Under the pieces are notes generated by a model. It had not been told where the DNA came from, made no database searches, and saw nothing but the letters and a program-made list of their open reading frames with translations. A stretch of 64,000 nucleotides of DNA from Roseinatronobacter bogoriensis DSM 18756 (GTDB taxonomy: Bacteria; Pseudomonadota; Alphaproteobacteria; Rhodobacterales; Rhodobacteraceae): positions 200,435 to 264,434 of the forward strand of contig NZ_SORN01000001.1 in NCBI RefSeq assembly GCF_004366635.1. The letters run 5' to 3'. The position numbers and the translations under genes are program-made. Shown piece by piece: positions 34,380 to 42,855 of this stretch. The first letter of the stretch is position 1. Each line of letters opens with the position of its first letter.

Positions 34380-35471
34380 ATGGCCGATCTGAAGTTGACC
34401 GATGTCGAAAAGGCATATGGCGAGGTCAAAGTTCTGTCTGACATCAACCTTGATATCCAGCAGGGTGAATTGGTTGTATTCGTCGGGCCTTCAGGGTGCG
34501 GGAAATCCACGCTGCTGCGGATGATCGCGGGCTTGGAGAAGATTACCGCCGGAGAGTTGCAGATTGACGGGATGGTCGTGAATGACATCCCCCCTTCGCA
34601 GCGCGGCATTGCCATGGTGTTTCAGTCCTACGCGCTTTATCCGCATATGACCGTGCGCGATAACATGTCCTTCGCGCTGAAGATCGCCAAGAAATCCAAA
34701 TCCGAGATTGACGCGGCGGTTAACCGCGCCGCTGATATCTTGCAACTTGGCCCTTATCTGGATCGTTTGCCAAAGGCGTTGTCGGGCGGGCAGCGGCAGC
34801 GGGTTGCGATTGGCCGGTCCATCGTGCGCGACCCGAAAGTGTATCTGTTCGATGAACCGCTCTCAAACCTCGATGCCGCGCTGCGCGTGGCCACCCGGAT
34901 CGAGATTGCGAAACTGAAAGAGTCGATGCCCAATTCGACCATGATCTATGTGACCCATGATCAGGTCGAGGCGATGACACTTGCCAGCCGGATTGTCGTG
35001 CTGGCGGGCGGTGGTATTGCGCAGGTCGGCACCCCGCTGGAATTGTATGAACGCCCCAATGGCGAGTTTGTGGCGCAGTTTATCGGCTCTCCGGCGATGA
35101 ACCTGCTAGCGGGCGAGATTGTGGGCACAGGTGCGCAGACACGCGTCAAACTGGCGGGCGGCGGTAGCGCGGTTGCCAATATCCCCACCACTGACGCCGA
35201 TATGGGGCTGAAGGTCAATCTGGGCGCGCGTCCCGAAGATCTGGTCGCAACTGATGGCGACGATTTCCTCTATGCGGGCGAGGTCGAGTTGCTGGAGGCT
35301 TTGGGCGAATTGACCGTGCTGTATTTCAAGCCCGAGTCTGAAGGGGCGGCCCCGGTGCTGGCAAAGCTGGCTGGCATTCACACAGACCTGAAGGGCCGCA
35401 AGGTCAAGCTGAAGGCCGACCCGTCAAAGATTCACCTGTTTCATAACAAGGTGTCACTGTTGTATCGTTAA
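34380..35471 (+). CDS. aglK: alpha-glucoside ABC transporter ATPase AglK
   Basis: 363 residues, MalK/UgpC type. Walker A GPSGCGKST (36-44), signature LSGGQRQR (about 134), Walker B VYLFDEPLSNLD (about 154), H-loop VTHDQVEAM, then a C-terminal MOP/TOBE-type domain. It powers import through AglFG. ATG 34380 has an excellent GGGAGGAGGAG site; an in-frame upstream start at 34323 would overlap aglA. It is the last gene of the operon, followed by a terminator. Confidence 0.9.
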   Translation: MADLKLTDVEKAYGEVKVLSDINLDIQQGELVVFVGPSGCGKSTLLRMIAGLEKITAGELQIDGMVVNDIPPSQRGIAMVFQSYALYPHMTVRDNMSFALKIAKKSKSEIDAAVNRAADILQLGPYLDRLPKALSGGQRQRVAIGRSIVRDPKVYLFDEPLSNLDAALRVATRIEIAKLKESMPNSTMIYVTHDQVEAMTLASRIVVLAGGGIAQVGTPLELYERPNGEFVAQFIGSPAMNLLAGEIVGTGAQTRVKLAGGGSAVANIPTTDADMGLKVNLGARPEDLVATDGDDFLYAGEVELLEALGELTVLYFKPESEGAAPVLAKLAGIHTDLKGRKVKLKADPSKIHLFHNKVSLLYR

Positions 35472-35481
35472 GTGCGGGGGC

Positions 35482-35522
35482 AGGGTAGAAAGCCGCACAT
35501 CAAATGTTGCGGCTTTCCCCTG
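35482..35522. terminator. bidirectional stem-loop between aglK and DEAD-box helicase genes
   Basis: A perfect 10-bp stem GAAAGCCGCA (35489-35498) and TGCGGCTTTC (35509-35518), extended outward by CAGG/CCTG. It sits between convergent genes and can serve both. There is no long T-run on the plus side, so efficiency is uncertain. Confidence 0.65.
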
Positions 35523-35527
35523 TTACT

Positions 35528-37012
35528 TCAGGCGATCCGAAATTCGCGCAGCAGGAAGTCCGGGACATGGTCGCCCATGCCTACGACCGCGCCGCGATTG
35601 TCCTGACCACGGTTGTCCTGCCCGCGATTGTCCTTGCGACCGCGTGACTGGCCGCGCCCGCGTGCGGATTTGGCATCGTCAAGGGTATACAGATTGGCAT
35701 TCTGTTCGTCCTGCGCCTCGGGCTTTGCTTTTTGTTGCGCTGATTCTGTCGCGGGTTCAGCCTTGGGGGCCGGGGCGGCAGATTTCGCCTTGGATACAGA
35801 ATGCGCGCGTCGTGATGTGGCGTCTTTCGCGGGTTCCGTTTCGGCCACAGGTTTGCCAATATCCAGATTCGGCGCTGTTCCGCGTGGCAGTTTGCGGTCC
35901 AGAAGCTGCTCGATCGCGTCGAGGTATTTCTGGTCAGCGGGGACCATCAGCGACACGGCCTTACCCGAACGCCCGGCGCGCCCAGTGCGCCCGATCCGGT
36001 GGACATAATCTTCCGGATGTGACGGCAGGTCAAAGTTGAACACATGGCTGACTGTTGGCACATCAAGCCCGCGCGCTGCCACGTCGGACGCGATCAGCAA
36101 TCGCAACTCGCCATTGCGAAACCGCTCCAAGGTGCGGGTGCGCAGCGATTGGTCCAGATCCCCGTGAATGGGGGCCGCGTCCAGTTTGTGCTTGGTCAGG
36201 GACTTGGCAAGAATATCAACCTCGACCTTGCGGTTGCAGAAGATAATCGCGTTTTCCAGCTTGTCGCCTTCGGCGTCGATAATCGCGCGCAATGCTTCGC
36301 GCTTGATCTTGGCTGCGCCATCACGGCGGGTGGCGGGCAGTTCGATCAGTTCCTGTGCGATGTTCTCTGACGCGGTGGCCTGACGCGCAATTTCAATTCG
36401 CGCGGGGTTCGACAGGAAGGTATTGGTAATCCGCTCGATCTCTGGCGCCATCGTGGCCGAGTAGAAGAAGGTCTGGCGGGTGAAAGGTGTGAGGCCGAAA
36501 ATCCGCTCGATATCGGGGATGAAGCCCATATCCAGCATACGGTCGGCCTCGTCCACGACCATCACCTCGACGCCAGTCAGCAGCAGTTTGCCGCGCTCGA
36601 AATGGTCCAGCAATCGGCCGGGTGTGGCGATCAGCACATCCACGCCCCGGTCGATCAGTTTGTCCTGTTCGCCAAAGGCCACGCCACCGATCAACAGCGC
36701 CTTGGTCAGGCGGGTATGCTTGGCATAGGTGTCGAAATTCTCGGCCACCTGGGCGGCCAGTTCGCGTGTGGGCGCCAGCACAAGGCTGCGCGGCATCCGC
36801 GCGCGTGCGCGCCCGCGCCCCAGACGCGTGATCAGCGGCAGCGTGAAAGAGGCTGTCTTGCCTGTTCCGGTCTGGGCGATTCCCAGTACATCGCGCCCTT
36901 CAAGCGCGTGCGGGATGGCCTGTGCCTGAATGGGGGTCGGGGTTGTGTATCCGGCTTCGTCAATCGCCTTGAGGACCTTCGGGTCCAGCTTCAGATCAGA
37001 AAATTGGGTCAT
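35528..37012 (-). CDS. DEAD-box ATP-dependent RNA helicase (RhlE-like)
   Basis: 494 residues. Q motif and Walker A AQTGTGKTAS, DEAD box VVDEADRMLDMGF, SAT motif, and HRIGRTGRAGRSG (motif VI) mark a complete two-domain helicase core of about 375 residues. The C-terminal tail is low complexity, with Ala/Lys/Pro then RG and DNRGQ repeats, typical of RhlE-like enzymes that use basic tails to hold RNA. It probably helps ribosome assembly or RNA decay. The leader between 37013 and the tRNA is long and can form a hairpin (37086-37105). Confidence 0.88.
   Translation of the reverse strand: MTQFSDLKLDPKVLKAIDEAGYTTPTPIQAQAIPHALEGRDVLGIAQTGTGKTASFTLPLITRLGRGRARARMPRSLVLAPTRELAAQVAENFDTYAKHTRLTKALLIGGVAFGEQDKLIDRGVDVLIATPGRLLDHFERGKLLLTGVEVMVVDEADRMLDMGFIPDIERIFGLTPFTRQTFFYSATMAPEIERITNTFLSNPARIEIARQATASENIAQELIELPATRRDGAAKIKREALRAIIDAEGDKLENAIIFCNRKVEVDILAKSLTKHKLDAAPIHGDLDQSLRTRTLERFRNGELRLLIASDVAARGLDVPTVSHVFNFDLPSHPEDYVHRIGRTGRAGRSGKAVSLMVPADQKYLDAIEQLLDRKLPRGTAPNLDIGKPVAETEPAKDATSRRAHSVSKAKSAAPAPKAEPATESAQQKAKPEAQDEQNANLYTLDDAKSARGRGQSRGRKDNRGQDNRGQDNRGAVVGMGDHVPDFLLREFRIA
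35593..35637 (-). repeat. three 15-bp tandem units in the helicase tail
   Basis: Three imperfect 15-bp units (35593-35607, 35608-35622, 35623-35637) sharing GTTGTCCT/GATTGTCCT encode successive DNRGQ pentapeptides in the helicase C-terminus. In-frame unit size means copy number can vary without frameshift. Confidence 0.7.
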
Positions 37013-37245
37013 ATGCGTCCATTTGATACGGCATCGGGCCGCGATCGGTTCAGGGACGCTTTGCTACTACGCCCCGCGAGCGGAAATGCCATCGAAAGGT
37101 GGCATAGCCTCGTCCCATACGCTATTCGTCGAAAAAGGTCAATCTTCATGGGAATTGGCAGGGGAAAAGCGCCATCAAATTTACGCAAAGCTGATTTTGA
37201 CCCGTTGCGAAAGGAAAACATCCGCGCTAAAGACGCCAAAGTTGT
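37013..37245. other. spacer between helicase start and tRNA-Leu
   Basis: No gene seen. It holds ATGCCA-N8-TGGCAT (37086-37105), which would be in the helicase 5' leader, and TTGACC (37197-37202), a possible -35 for the tRNA with no clear -10. Confidence 0.5.
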
Positions 37246-37329
37246 GCGGGTGTGGCGGAATGGTAGACGCGAGGGTCTCAAACACCCTTTCCGCAAGGAG
37301 TGTCGGTTCGACTCCGACCACCCGCACCA
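37246..37329 (+). tRNA. tRNA-Leu (anticodon CAA)
   Basis: 84 nt. Acceptor stem GCGGGTG (37246-37252) pairs with CACCCGC (37319-37325), followed by discriminator A and an encoded CCA (37327-37329). The anticodon stem AGGGT/ACCCT encloses loop CTCAAAC, giving anticodon CAA (reads UUG). The T arm GTCGGTTCGACTCCGAC is canonical. The long variable arm (CCGCAAGG region) marks a class II tRNA as expected for leucine. Confidence 0.95.
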
Positions 37330-37333
37330 TAAC

Positions 37334-38314
37334 TTAGCTTTCCCCTGCCTTTTGCGGTGCCTGTCCCTTTGCGCCTGCGCGATCGGCTTTTGGCGTTATT
37401 CCGAACATTTTAACGTAATTGCGGGCAAAACTGTTGGGGTTAAAGCCGTAATCCAGCCCGATGCTGGTGATCGGGCGGGTGCTGACCAGCACATCATAGC
37501 GCGCCGTTTCCAGTCGCAATTCCAGATATAGCTGTTTGGGCGTCTTGCCCAGTTCGGTCATGAACAGGCGTTCCAACTGGCGTTGGGATACGGCAACCTT
37601 GGCCGCGATCTCTGAGATGGGCAGCGGGTCATCCATGAACCCGTCCATCAATTCCAGCGCAAGCTGCACCTTTGGGCTGCTGCTGCGGTATCTCAGCCGT
37701 GTGGGCAGTTTCTGCACCACCCGGCCTGCGCGCGTGCCATCCAGAATCAGCCGGGCAGAGATTTCATCTGCAAGGGTGGCAGGGCCAGACATGCGCAGAT
37801 GCGAGAGCATCAGATCAGCGGCCGATAACCCGCCCGCGCAGGTGGCAATTTTCTGGCTGAAGGTGAAGAGCGAAGAGGTCACCGTGATGCTGGGGAAATT
37901 CTGTTCAAGATAGGGAATGTCTTCCCAATGGGCCGAAACAGACCGCCCTGAAAGCAACCCTGCCTGCGCCAGCCGCACCACCCCCGAGGATAGGCCCCAG
38001 ATTTCGTGCCCAAAGCGCGCGGCCTTGTGCAGAAAGGACGAATGACCGGCATTGCGCGCCTGACACACCCCATCGCCAGACACGACAACGATCCGGTCCT
38101 CGCGCCCCAGCTCTGCAATCTGTCGGCTGGGGTCAATCCCCACCCCGTTCGAGGCCGTAACCCGCACATCGCCCAGCGTGGACACCCAATAGCTGTACTG
38201 CGTGCTGTGAGTCAGCTTGTTGGCCAGCCGCAGCACCTCGATGGCCGAGGTAAAGGGCAGCATCGCAAAGCCGTCTTCGACCAGAAAGACGAAAGCGGGC
38301 TTTGAAGTGGTCAT
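37334..38314 (-). CDS. GlxA-type AraC-family transcriptional regulator
   Basis: 326 residues. The N-terminal ~190 residues form a DJ-1/PfpI-like domain (FVFLVEDGFAMLPFTSAIEVLRLAN), and the C-terminus has the AraC double helix-turn-helix (VAVSQRQLERLF ... ITSIGLDYGFNPNSFARNYVKMFG). This is the GbdR/CdhR type that controls glycine betaine, carnitine or dimethylglycine use. It lies 70 bp downstream of the FAD/GcvT gene on the same strand, which supports control of that cluster. The ligand is not deducible. Confidence 0.87.
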   Translation of the reverse strand: MTTSKPAFVFLVEDGFAMLPFTSAIEVLRLANKLTHSTQYSYWVSTLGDVRVTASNGVGIDPSRQIAELGREDRIVVVSGDGVCQARNAGHSSFLHKAARFGHEIWGLSSGVVRLAQAGLLSGRSVSAHWEDIPYLEQNFPSITVTSSLFTFSQKIATCAGGLSAADLMLSHLRMSGPATLADEISARLILDGTRAGRVVQKLPTRLRYRSSSPKVQLALELMDGFMDDPLPISEIAAKVAVSQRQLERLFMTELGKTPKQLYLELRLETARYDVLVSTRPITSIGLDYGFNPNSFARNYVKMFGITPKADRAGAKGQAPQKAGES

Positions 38315-38384
38315 TCTGATACGCCTTGATCACCTGTTTGACACAGCTTCACATGCGCACCCGCCCGTGTCGAGAGGGCAGGCG

Positions 38385-40835
38385 TCACAAGGGTATATCT
38401 GCAAGCTGGCGGTCACGCAGGCGCAGGCCATCAGGGTCGAATGGTGCGCGGTCCAGAATGCGGGCGCCATGTGGCTGGCCGAGAATCGCCACCTGTACCT
38501 GCCCATCATCGGGGCGCCTGCCAGCATTTACATAGGCGATGGCAAGTGATTTCTGCACGCCATAGCCATAGGCCCCTGATGAAACCTGCCCAAGTGGCGT
38601 TCCATCGGGCAGGAACACAGGCTCTCCGCCCTGTGCATCGGCGTTGGTCACGTCAATTTCCAACATGACCATCTGTTCACGCGCCGGCGTGTCACGGATG
38701 GCCAGCCATGCGCCCTTGTTCAGGAAATCCTTGTTATCGCAGATCAGCCCATCCAGCCCCGATTCCTGTGGCCAGTATTCGGGGCTGTAATCGCGCCCCC
38801 AGCTTCCATAGCCTTTCTCGACGCGCAGGCTCATCAGCGCGCGGCTGCCGACCGGGCCTGCGCCAAACTCGCGGCCTGCGTCCAGCAGGGCCGTATATAG
38901 CGCGACCTGATCTGTCGCGGCACAATGCAATTCCCAGCCCAGATCGCCGGTGAAGGACACGCGCAGCGCGACACAGTCCACCCCCGCAACGGTGATGCGT
39001 TGCGAGCGGAAGAAGGGGAAGTCCGCGTTTGACAGGTCCGTATTGGTCAGCCGCGCCAAAAGATCGCGCGCGCGCGGCCCTGCGACATTGAACCCGCAGG
39101 TGCTGTCGGTCAGGCTGTCAAAACGGGTGCCGTCGGGCAAGGGCACATCGTGGAAAAAGCGGGTGTGATAGCGCTCTGCCATGCCAGAGCCGATGACCCA
39201 GAAGTCCTGTTCGCCAAGCCGTGTGACAGTGAAATCCCCTGCCACGCCCCCGCGCTTGCCGATCAGCGGTGTCAGGCAGGACCGCCCCACGCGGGTGGGC
39301 ATACGGTTGGCAAAAACGGCATTCAGCCAAGCCTCTGCGCCTGCCCCTGTTACGCGGTATTTTGCGAAATTCGAGATGTCGATAATGCCCGCATGGTCGC
39401 GCAGCATCCGCGCCTCTCGGCCCACAGTGTCAAACCACGGCTGACGGGTGAACCCGGCGCTGTCGGGGGTGGCTGCGTCGAAGTAAAGCGGGTGTTCCCA
39501 CCCGTAATTCAGGCCGAAAACGGCCCCCATTTCCTGCTGCATCGCATAGGCTGGGCGGGTGCGTGCAGGGCGGCCTGCGGTTCGTTCTTCGCCGGGAAAG
39601 TGTATCTTGAAGCGGTTTGCATATTGGTCGGCCACCCGCGCGCGGGTGAAATCCTTGCCCGCCCAATGCCCGAATCGGGCCATGTCCCAGCCGAACAGGT
39701 CCAGTGACGGCTCTCCCTCGACGATCCATTCAGCCGCAAGCTTGCCCAGCCCGCCGGACTGGCTGAAACCGGGAATGATGCCGCAGCAGCAGAAATAGCC
39801 GCGCATTTCCGGCACTGGCCCCATCAGCGCCGACGAATCCGGCGACCAGATCATCGGGCCATTGATGACGCGCTTGATGCCCGCTTCGCCCACGGCAGGA
39901 ACCCGGTCGATGGCGCGCAGGATGTTGTCTTCGATCCGGTCCAGATCATCGGCGAATAATTCATGCCCAAAGCCCAGCGGTGTGCCATCTTCCGCCCAGA
40001 ACCGCATATCACGCTCATAGGCGCCCACCAGCAGCCCTTGCCCCTCTTGCCGCAGGTAATATTCGCCATCGCGGTCCGCGACCGATGGCAGGCGGCGGCC
40101 CAGTGCGGCTACGTCCGCGATGGTTTCGGTCACGAAATACTGATGCTCTGTCGGGATAAGCGGCAGCGTCAGACCTGCCATCGCGGCGACTTCGCGCGCC
40201 CACAAACCGGCGGCATTGATGACCCAGGGCGTGCGAATATCGCCGCGTTTCGTGCGCACGATCCATGTGCCATCCGGCTGCGCCTCGGTTCCGGTAACAG
40301 GGGTGAAGCGGTGAATTTCCGCGCCGCGTTGGCGCGCGCCTACGGCATAAGCATTGGTCACGCCTGAGGGGTCAACATTGCCGCCATCGGGTTCGAACAT
40401 GATGCATTGCACCCCGTCGAAATTGACCAGCGGGTGCAGCCGCTCTGCCTCATTGCGCGAGATTTCGTGAAAGTTCATCCCATAACGGCGCGCTTTCGCT
40501 TCTTGCAGGCGCAACTGATGGACGCGCGCTTGCGTCTGCGCCAGATATAGCGATCCGGGCTGGAACACGCCGCAGGACTGGCCGGTTTCGGCCTCCAGCT
40601 CTTTATACAGCTGCATCGTGTAATGTTGCAGCCGCGAGATGTTGGTGCTGTCATGCAGCCCGTGAATATTTGCTGCCGCATGCCATGTAGAGCCAGAGGT
40701 CAATTCGCTGCGTTCCAGCAACACCACATCGGCCCAGCCCAGCTTGGCAAGGTGATAGAGGATAGAGCAGCCGATGACGCCACCGCCAATGACAACGGCT
40801 TGCGCATGAGAGGGAAGGGGTTTTGCGTGTGTCAT
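38385..40835 (-). CDS. FAD oxidoreductase-GcvT fusion, dimethylglycine/sarcosine dehydrogenase-like
   Basis: 816 residues. The DAO-type FAD fold begins VVIGGGVIGCSILYHLAKLG; the segment ELTSGSTWHAAAN places His52 where dimethylglycine dehydrogenases attach FAD covalently. An FAO_M linker follows and the C-terminal ~380 residues are a GcvT tetrahydrofolate-binding domain. Such proteins oxidatively demethylate N-methyl glycines and pass the one-carbon unit to folate. The start overlaps the stop of the MttB-like gene (ATGA), so both are made from one transcript. Substrate could be dimethylglycine, sarcosine or another methylated amine. Confidence 0.87.
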   Translation of the reverse strand: MTHAKPLPSHAQAVVIGGGVIGCSILYHLAKLGWADVVLLERSELTSGSTWHAAANIHGLHDSTNISRLQHYTMQLYKELEAETGQSCGVFQPGSLYLAQTQARVHQLRLQEAKARRYGMNFHEISRNEAERLHPLVNFDGVQCIMFEPDGGNVDPSGVTNAYAVGARQRGAEIHRFTPVTGTEAQPDGTWIVRTKRGDIRTPWVINAAGLWAREVAAMAGLTLPLIPTEHQYFVTETIADVAALGRRLPSVADRDGEYYLRQEGQGLLVGAYERDMRFWAEDGTPLGFGHELFADDLDRIEDNILRAIDRVPAVGEAGIKRVINGPMIWSPDSSALMGPVPEMRGYFCCCGIIPGFSQSGGLGKLAAEWIVEGEPSLDLFGWDMARFGHWAGKDFTRARVADQYANRFKIHFPGEERTAGRPARTRPAYAMQQEMGAVFGLNYGWEHPLYFDAATPDSAGFTRQPWFDTVGREARMLRDHAGIIDISNFAKYRVTGAGAEAWLNAVFANRMPTRVGRSCLTPLIGKRGGVAGDFTVTRLGEQDFWVIGSGMAERYHTRFFHDVPLPDGTRFDSLTDSTCGFNVAGPRARDLLARLTNTDLSNADFPFFRSQRITVAGVDCVALRVSFTGDLGWELHCAATDQVALYTALLDAGREFGAGPVGSRALMSLRVEKGYGSWGRDYSPEYWPQESGLDGLICDNKDFLNKGAWLAIRDTPAREQMVMLEIDVTNADAQGGEPVFLPDGTPLGQVSSGAYGYGVQKSLAIAYVNAGRRPDDGQVQVAILGQPHGARILDRAPFDPDGLRLRDRQLADIPL

Positions 40836-42370
40836 GGCTCGGCGGTTCCGATCTGTTCCTTGCGGGTGGCAACATAGGCGTCCAGTTCCTCGCGGATGGC
40901 GGGGTCGAGGGCAGGTTCCTCATACTCCACCAGCGCGCGTTGCCAGATTTCAGTGGCGCGCGTCAGCGCGGTTTTTGCGCCTGCCGCCTGCCAGCCGCCG
41001 TAATTCGTCCAGTCTGACAAAAGCGGCTCGTAGAATGCGGATTGATAGCGCGCAATCGTATGGTCGGTGCCAAAGAAATGCCCGCCTGTGGGCACGGCGG
41101 CGATTGCATCAAATCCAAGCTCGGCTTCCGAAAAATCGACCGGCTTCAAGATTTCGATCATGTTCTGCAAGATCTCGATATCAAGGACCAGCTTTTCATA
41201 GGATGCGGTCAGCCCGCCCTCCAGCCATCCCGCCGCGTGATAGATCAGGTTGCCACCCCCCAGAACCGCGCCCCATGTGGACATGCTGGTTTCATAAGCC
41301 GCCTGCAAATCGACCGCATTGGACGCATTGGCGTTTGATGTGCGGTAAGGCAGCCCATAGCGCCGCGCCAATTGTCCGGCGATCAGGTTGGCCTTGGTGT
41401 TTTCCGGCGTGCCAAAGGCAGGCGCGCCCGATTTCATATCCACATTCGAGGTGAACGCGCCATAAATCACTGGCGCGCCGGGGCGCACAAGCTGGGTCAG
41501 CACAACCCCGAATAGCGCCTCGGCGTTTTGTTGGGCCATCGCGGCGGGCAAGGTCACGGGCGTCATTGCGCCCATCAGCGTAAATGGCGTGATAGACACG
41601 GGCTGGCCATGTTCGGCCATTGCAATCAGCCCCTCGCCCATTTCCTGATCGAACAGCCTAGGCGAATTGACCGAGATGATGGTCGTCACACCGGGGCTAT
41701 GCGCCATCTCTTCACGCGAAATGCCGCGCGCAATCGCCATCATGTTGATGCCGTCCATCACCCGCCCTTTGCCGATGGCCGAGACATGGAAGGACAGCTC
41801 ACTCAGCCGCAAATTGGCGAGGTAGGTGTCCAGATGCCGCGAATTGGCGGGCAGTTCCATGGGCGAGGTGACCTGATTGCCGATCAGGTGAATTGCGTTG
41901 AAATACTGGGCCAGGCGGATGAAATTTTCATAATCCGCAAGATTGCCCGCGCGCCGCCCGTTCACGCAATCATGTACATTTGGCGGGCCTGCAACCAGCC
42001 CGAAACACAGCGAATTGCCCCCAATCTCGACGCGGCGCGCAGGGTTGCGCGGGGTCAGGCTGGTGCGGCTTGGCACTGTTGCGAGGGCGTGATTGACAAG
42101 CTCCTCATCAAAACGCACCAGCCCTGTGTCGCGGTCCACCTTGGCACCTGCCTTGGAAAACAGGTCCAGCACAGACGCGCCGATAACACGCACCCCCAGT
42201 TCCGACAGAATACGGATCGAGGTGCGGTGAATGGCCTCGACCGCGTCCGGGCCTGCAATCTCCATCGGGGAATAGGGGTTGGTCAGGGTTTGCCACGGCA
42301 GTTGCGGCAGGCTGGTGCTGGTGCGACCGGCCTTGCTGCGCCGTCCCCCTGCGCGGCGTGGCGCGTTCAT
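40832..42370 (-). CDS. MttB-family (non-pyrrolysine) methyltransferase
   Basis: 512 residues from ATG 42370. Trimethylamine methyltransferase family (PF06253 type): PYSPMEIAGPDAVEAIHRTSIRILSELGV at the N-terminus and a TIM-barrel core (SFHVSAIGKGRVMDGINMMAIARG). No in-frame amber codon, so it is a pyrrolysine-free member like MtgB of betaine systems. Those enzymes move a methyl group from a quaternary amine to a corrinoid protein; no corrinoid protein gene is seen here. A longer in-frame reading to 42727 runs into the dispersed repeat (MLAKSAQDQ...) and is judged non-coding. Confidence 0.82.
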   Translation of the reverse strand: MNAPRRAGGRRSKAGRTSTSLPQLPWQTLTNPYSPMEIAGPDAVEAIHRTSIRILSELGVRVIGASVLDLFSKAGAKVDRDTGLVRFDEELVNHALATVPSRTSLTPRNPARRVEIGGNSLCFGLVAGPPNVHDCVNGRRAGNLADYENFIRLAQYFNAIHLIGNQVTSPMELPANSRHLDTYLANLRLSELSFHVSAIGKGRVMDGINMMAIARGISREEMAHSPGVTTIISVNSPRLFDQEMGEGLIAMAEHGQPVSITPFTLMGAMTPVTLPAAMAQQNAEALFGVVLTQLVRPGAPVIYGAFTSNVDMKSGAPAFGTPENTKANLIAGQLARRYGLPYRTSNANASNAVDLQAAYETSMSTWGAVLGGGNLIYHAAGWLEGGLTASYEKLVLDIEILQNMIEILKPVDFSEAELGFDAIAAVPTGGHFFGTDHTIARYQSAFYEPLLSDWTNYGGWQAAGAKTALTRATEIWQRALVEYEEPALDPAIREELDAYVATRKEQIGTAEP

Positions 42371-42855
42371 GGCCCAACCTGCAATATTGCGGCAGGGCGG
42401 GGCAGGGTGCAGGTAAACATCGCGTGTCCTTCCTGAACAGGTCAAGGCAATCTTACTGCGATGATGCGCGGGCGCAGGCTGCAAAACGCGACATTTTGCC
42501 GAAGCCACGCGCCAAATTGCGCCATGCGAGTGTTCGCCACGTGACGGAAAGTCCCGGCGTCCCAAGCGATGCTTTTGAGGGGGGTCGGCTTTGCGGGACT
42601 TTTCGGCCATTCGGCTGCGCGGAATCAAGGGCGTCAGCCCGCCGTGCATCGCCGGGCCGCCCCCACGGCACGGCGATTGGGCTGCCACCTGCGCAACGAT
42701 CTGATCTTGCGCGGATTTGGCCAGCATAAAGTGCTACAGATTCACCCGTGGCTCGCCGCACCGCGGCCCGACGCTGCGCGGCTTGCCTAAACCATCCACC
42801 GTCCGAAACGCCCCCCCCCAAGCGGTCATAGGTATCTTGTGTCAGGCGGCAAACA
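42371..42855. other. 485-bp spacer between MttB-like and nitrilase genes
   Basis: Holds the second copy of the dispersed repeat (42587-42781) and a run of nine C (42811-42819). No gene was recognised. The promoter of the leftward mttB-FAD operon should lie between 42371 and about 42586; no clear hexamers were found. Confidence 0.6.
42587..42781. repeat. dispersed intergenic repeat, copy B
   Basis: About 195 bp, same orientation as copy A at 10135-10327. Includes GCCGTGC (42641-42647) and GCACGGC that can pair as a 7-bp stem. Placed between tandem leftward genes, unlike copy A in a convergent gap. In-frame reading across it from the minus strand gives MLAKSAQDQ in both copies, but the reading frames diverge afterwards, arguing against coding. 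Confidence 0.85.

Noticed and set aside
40832..42370. Pyrrolysine-containing trimethylamine methyltransferase
   Set aside because: No in-frame TAG; the frame is continuous, so it is a non-pyrrolysine family member.
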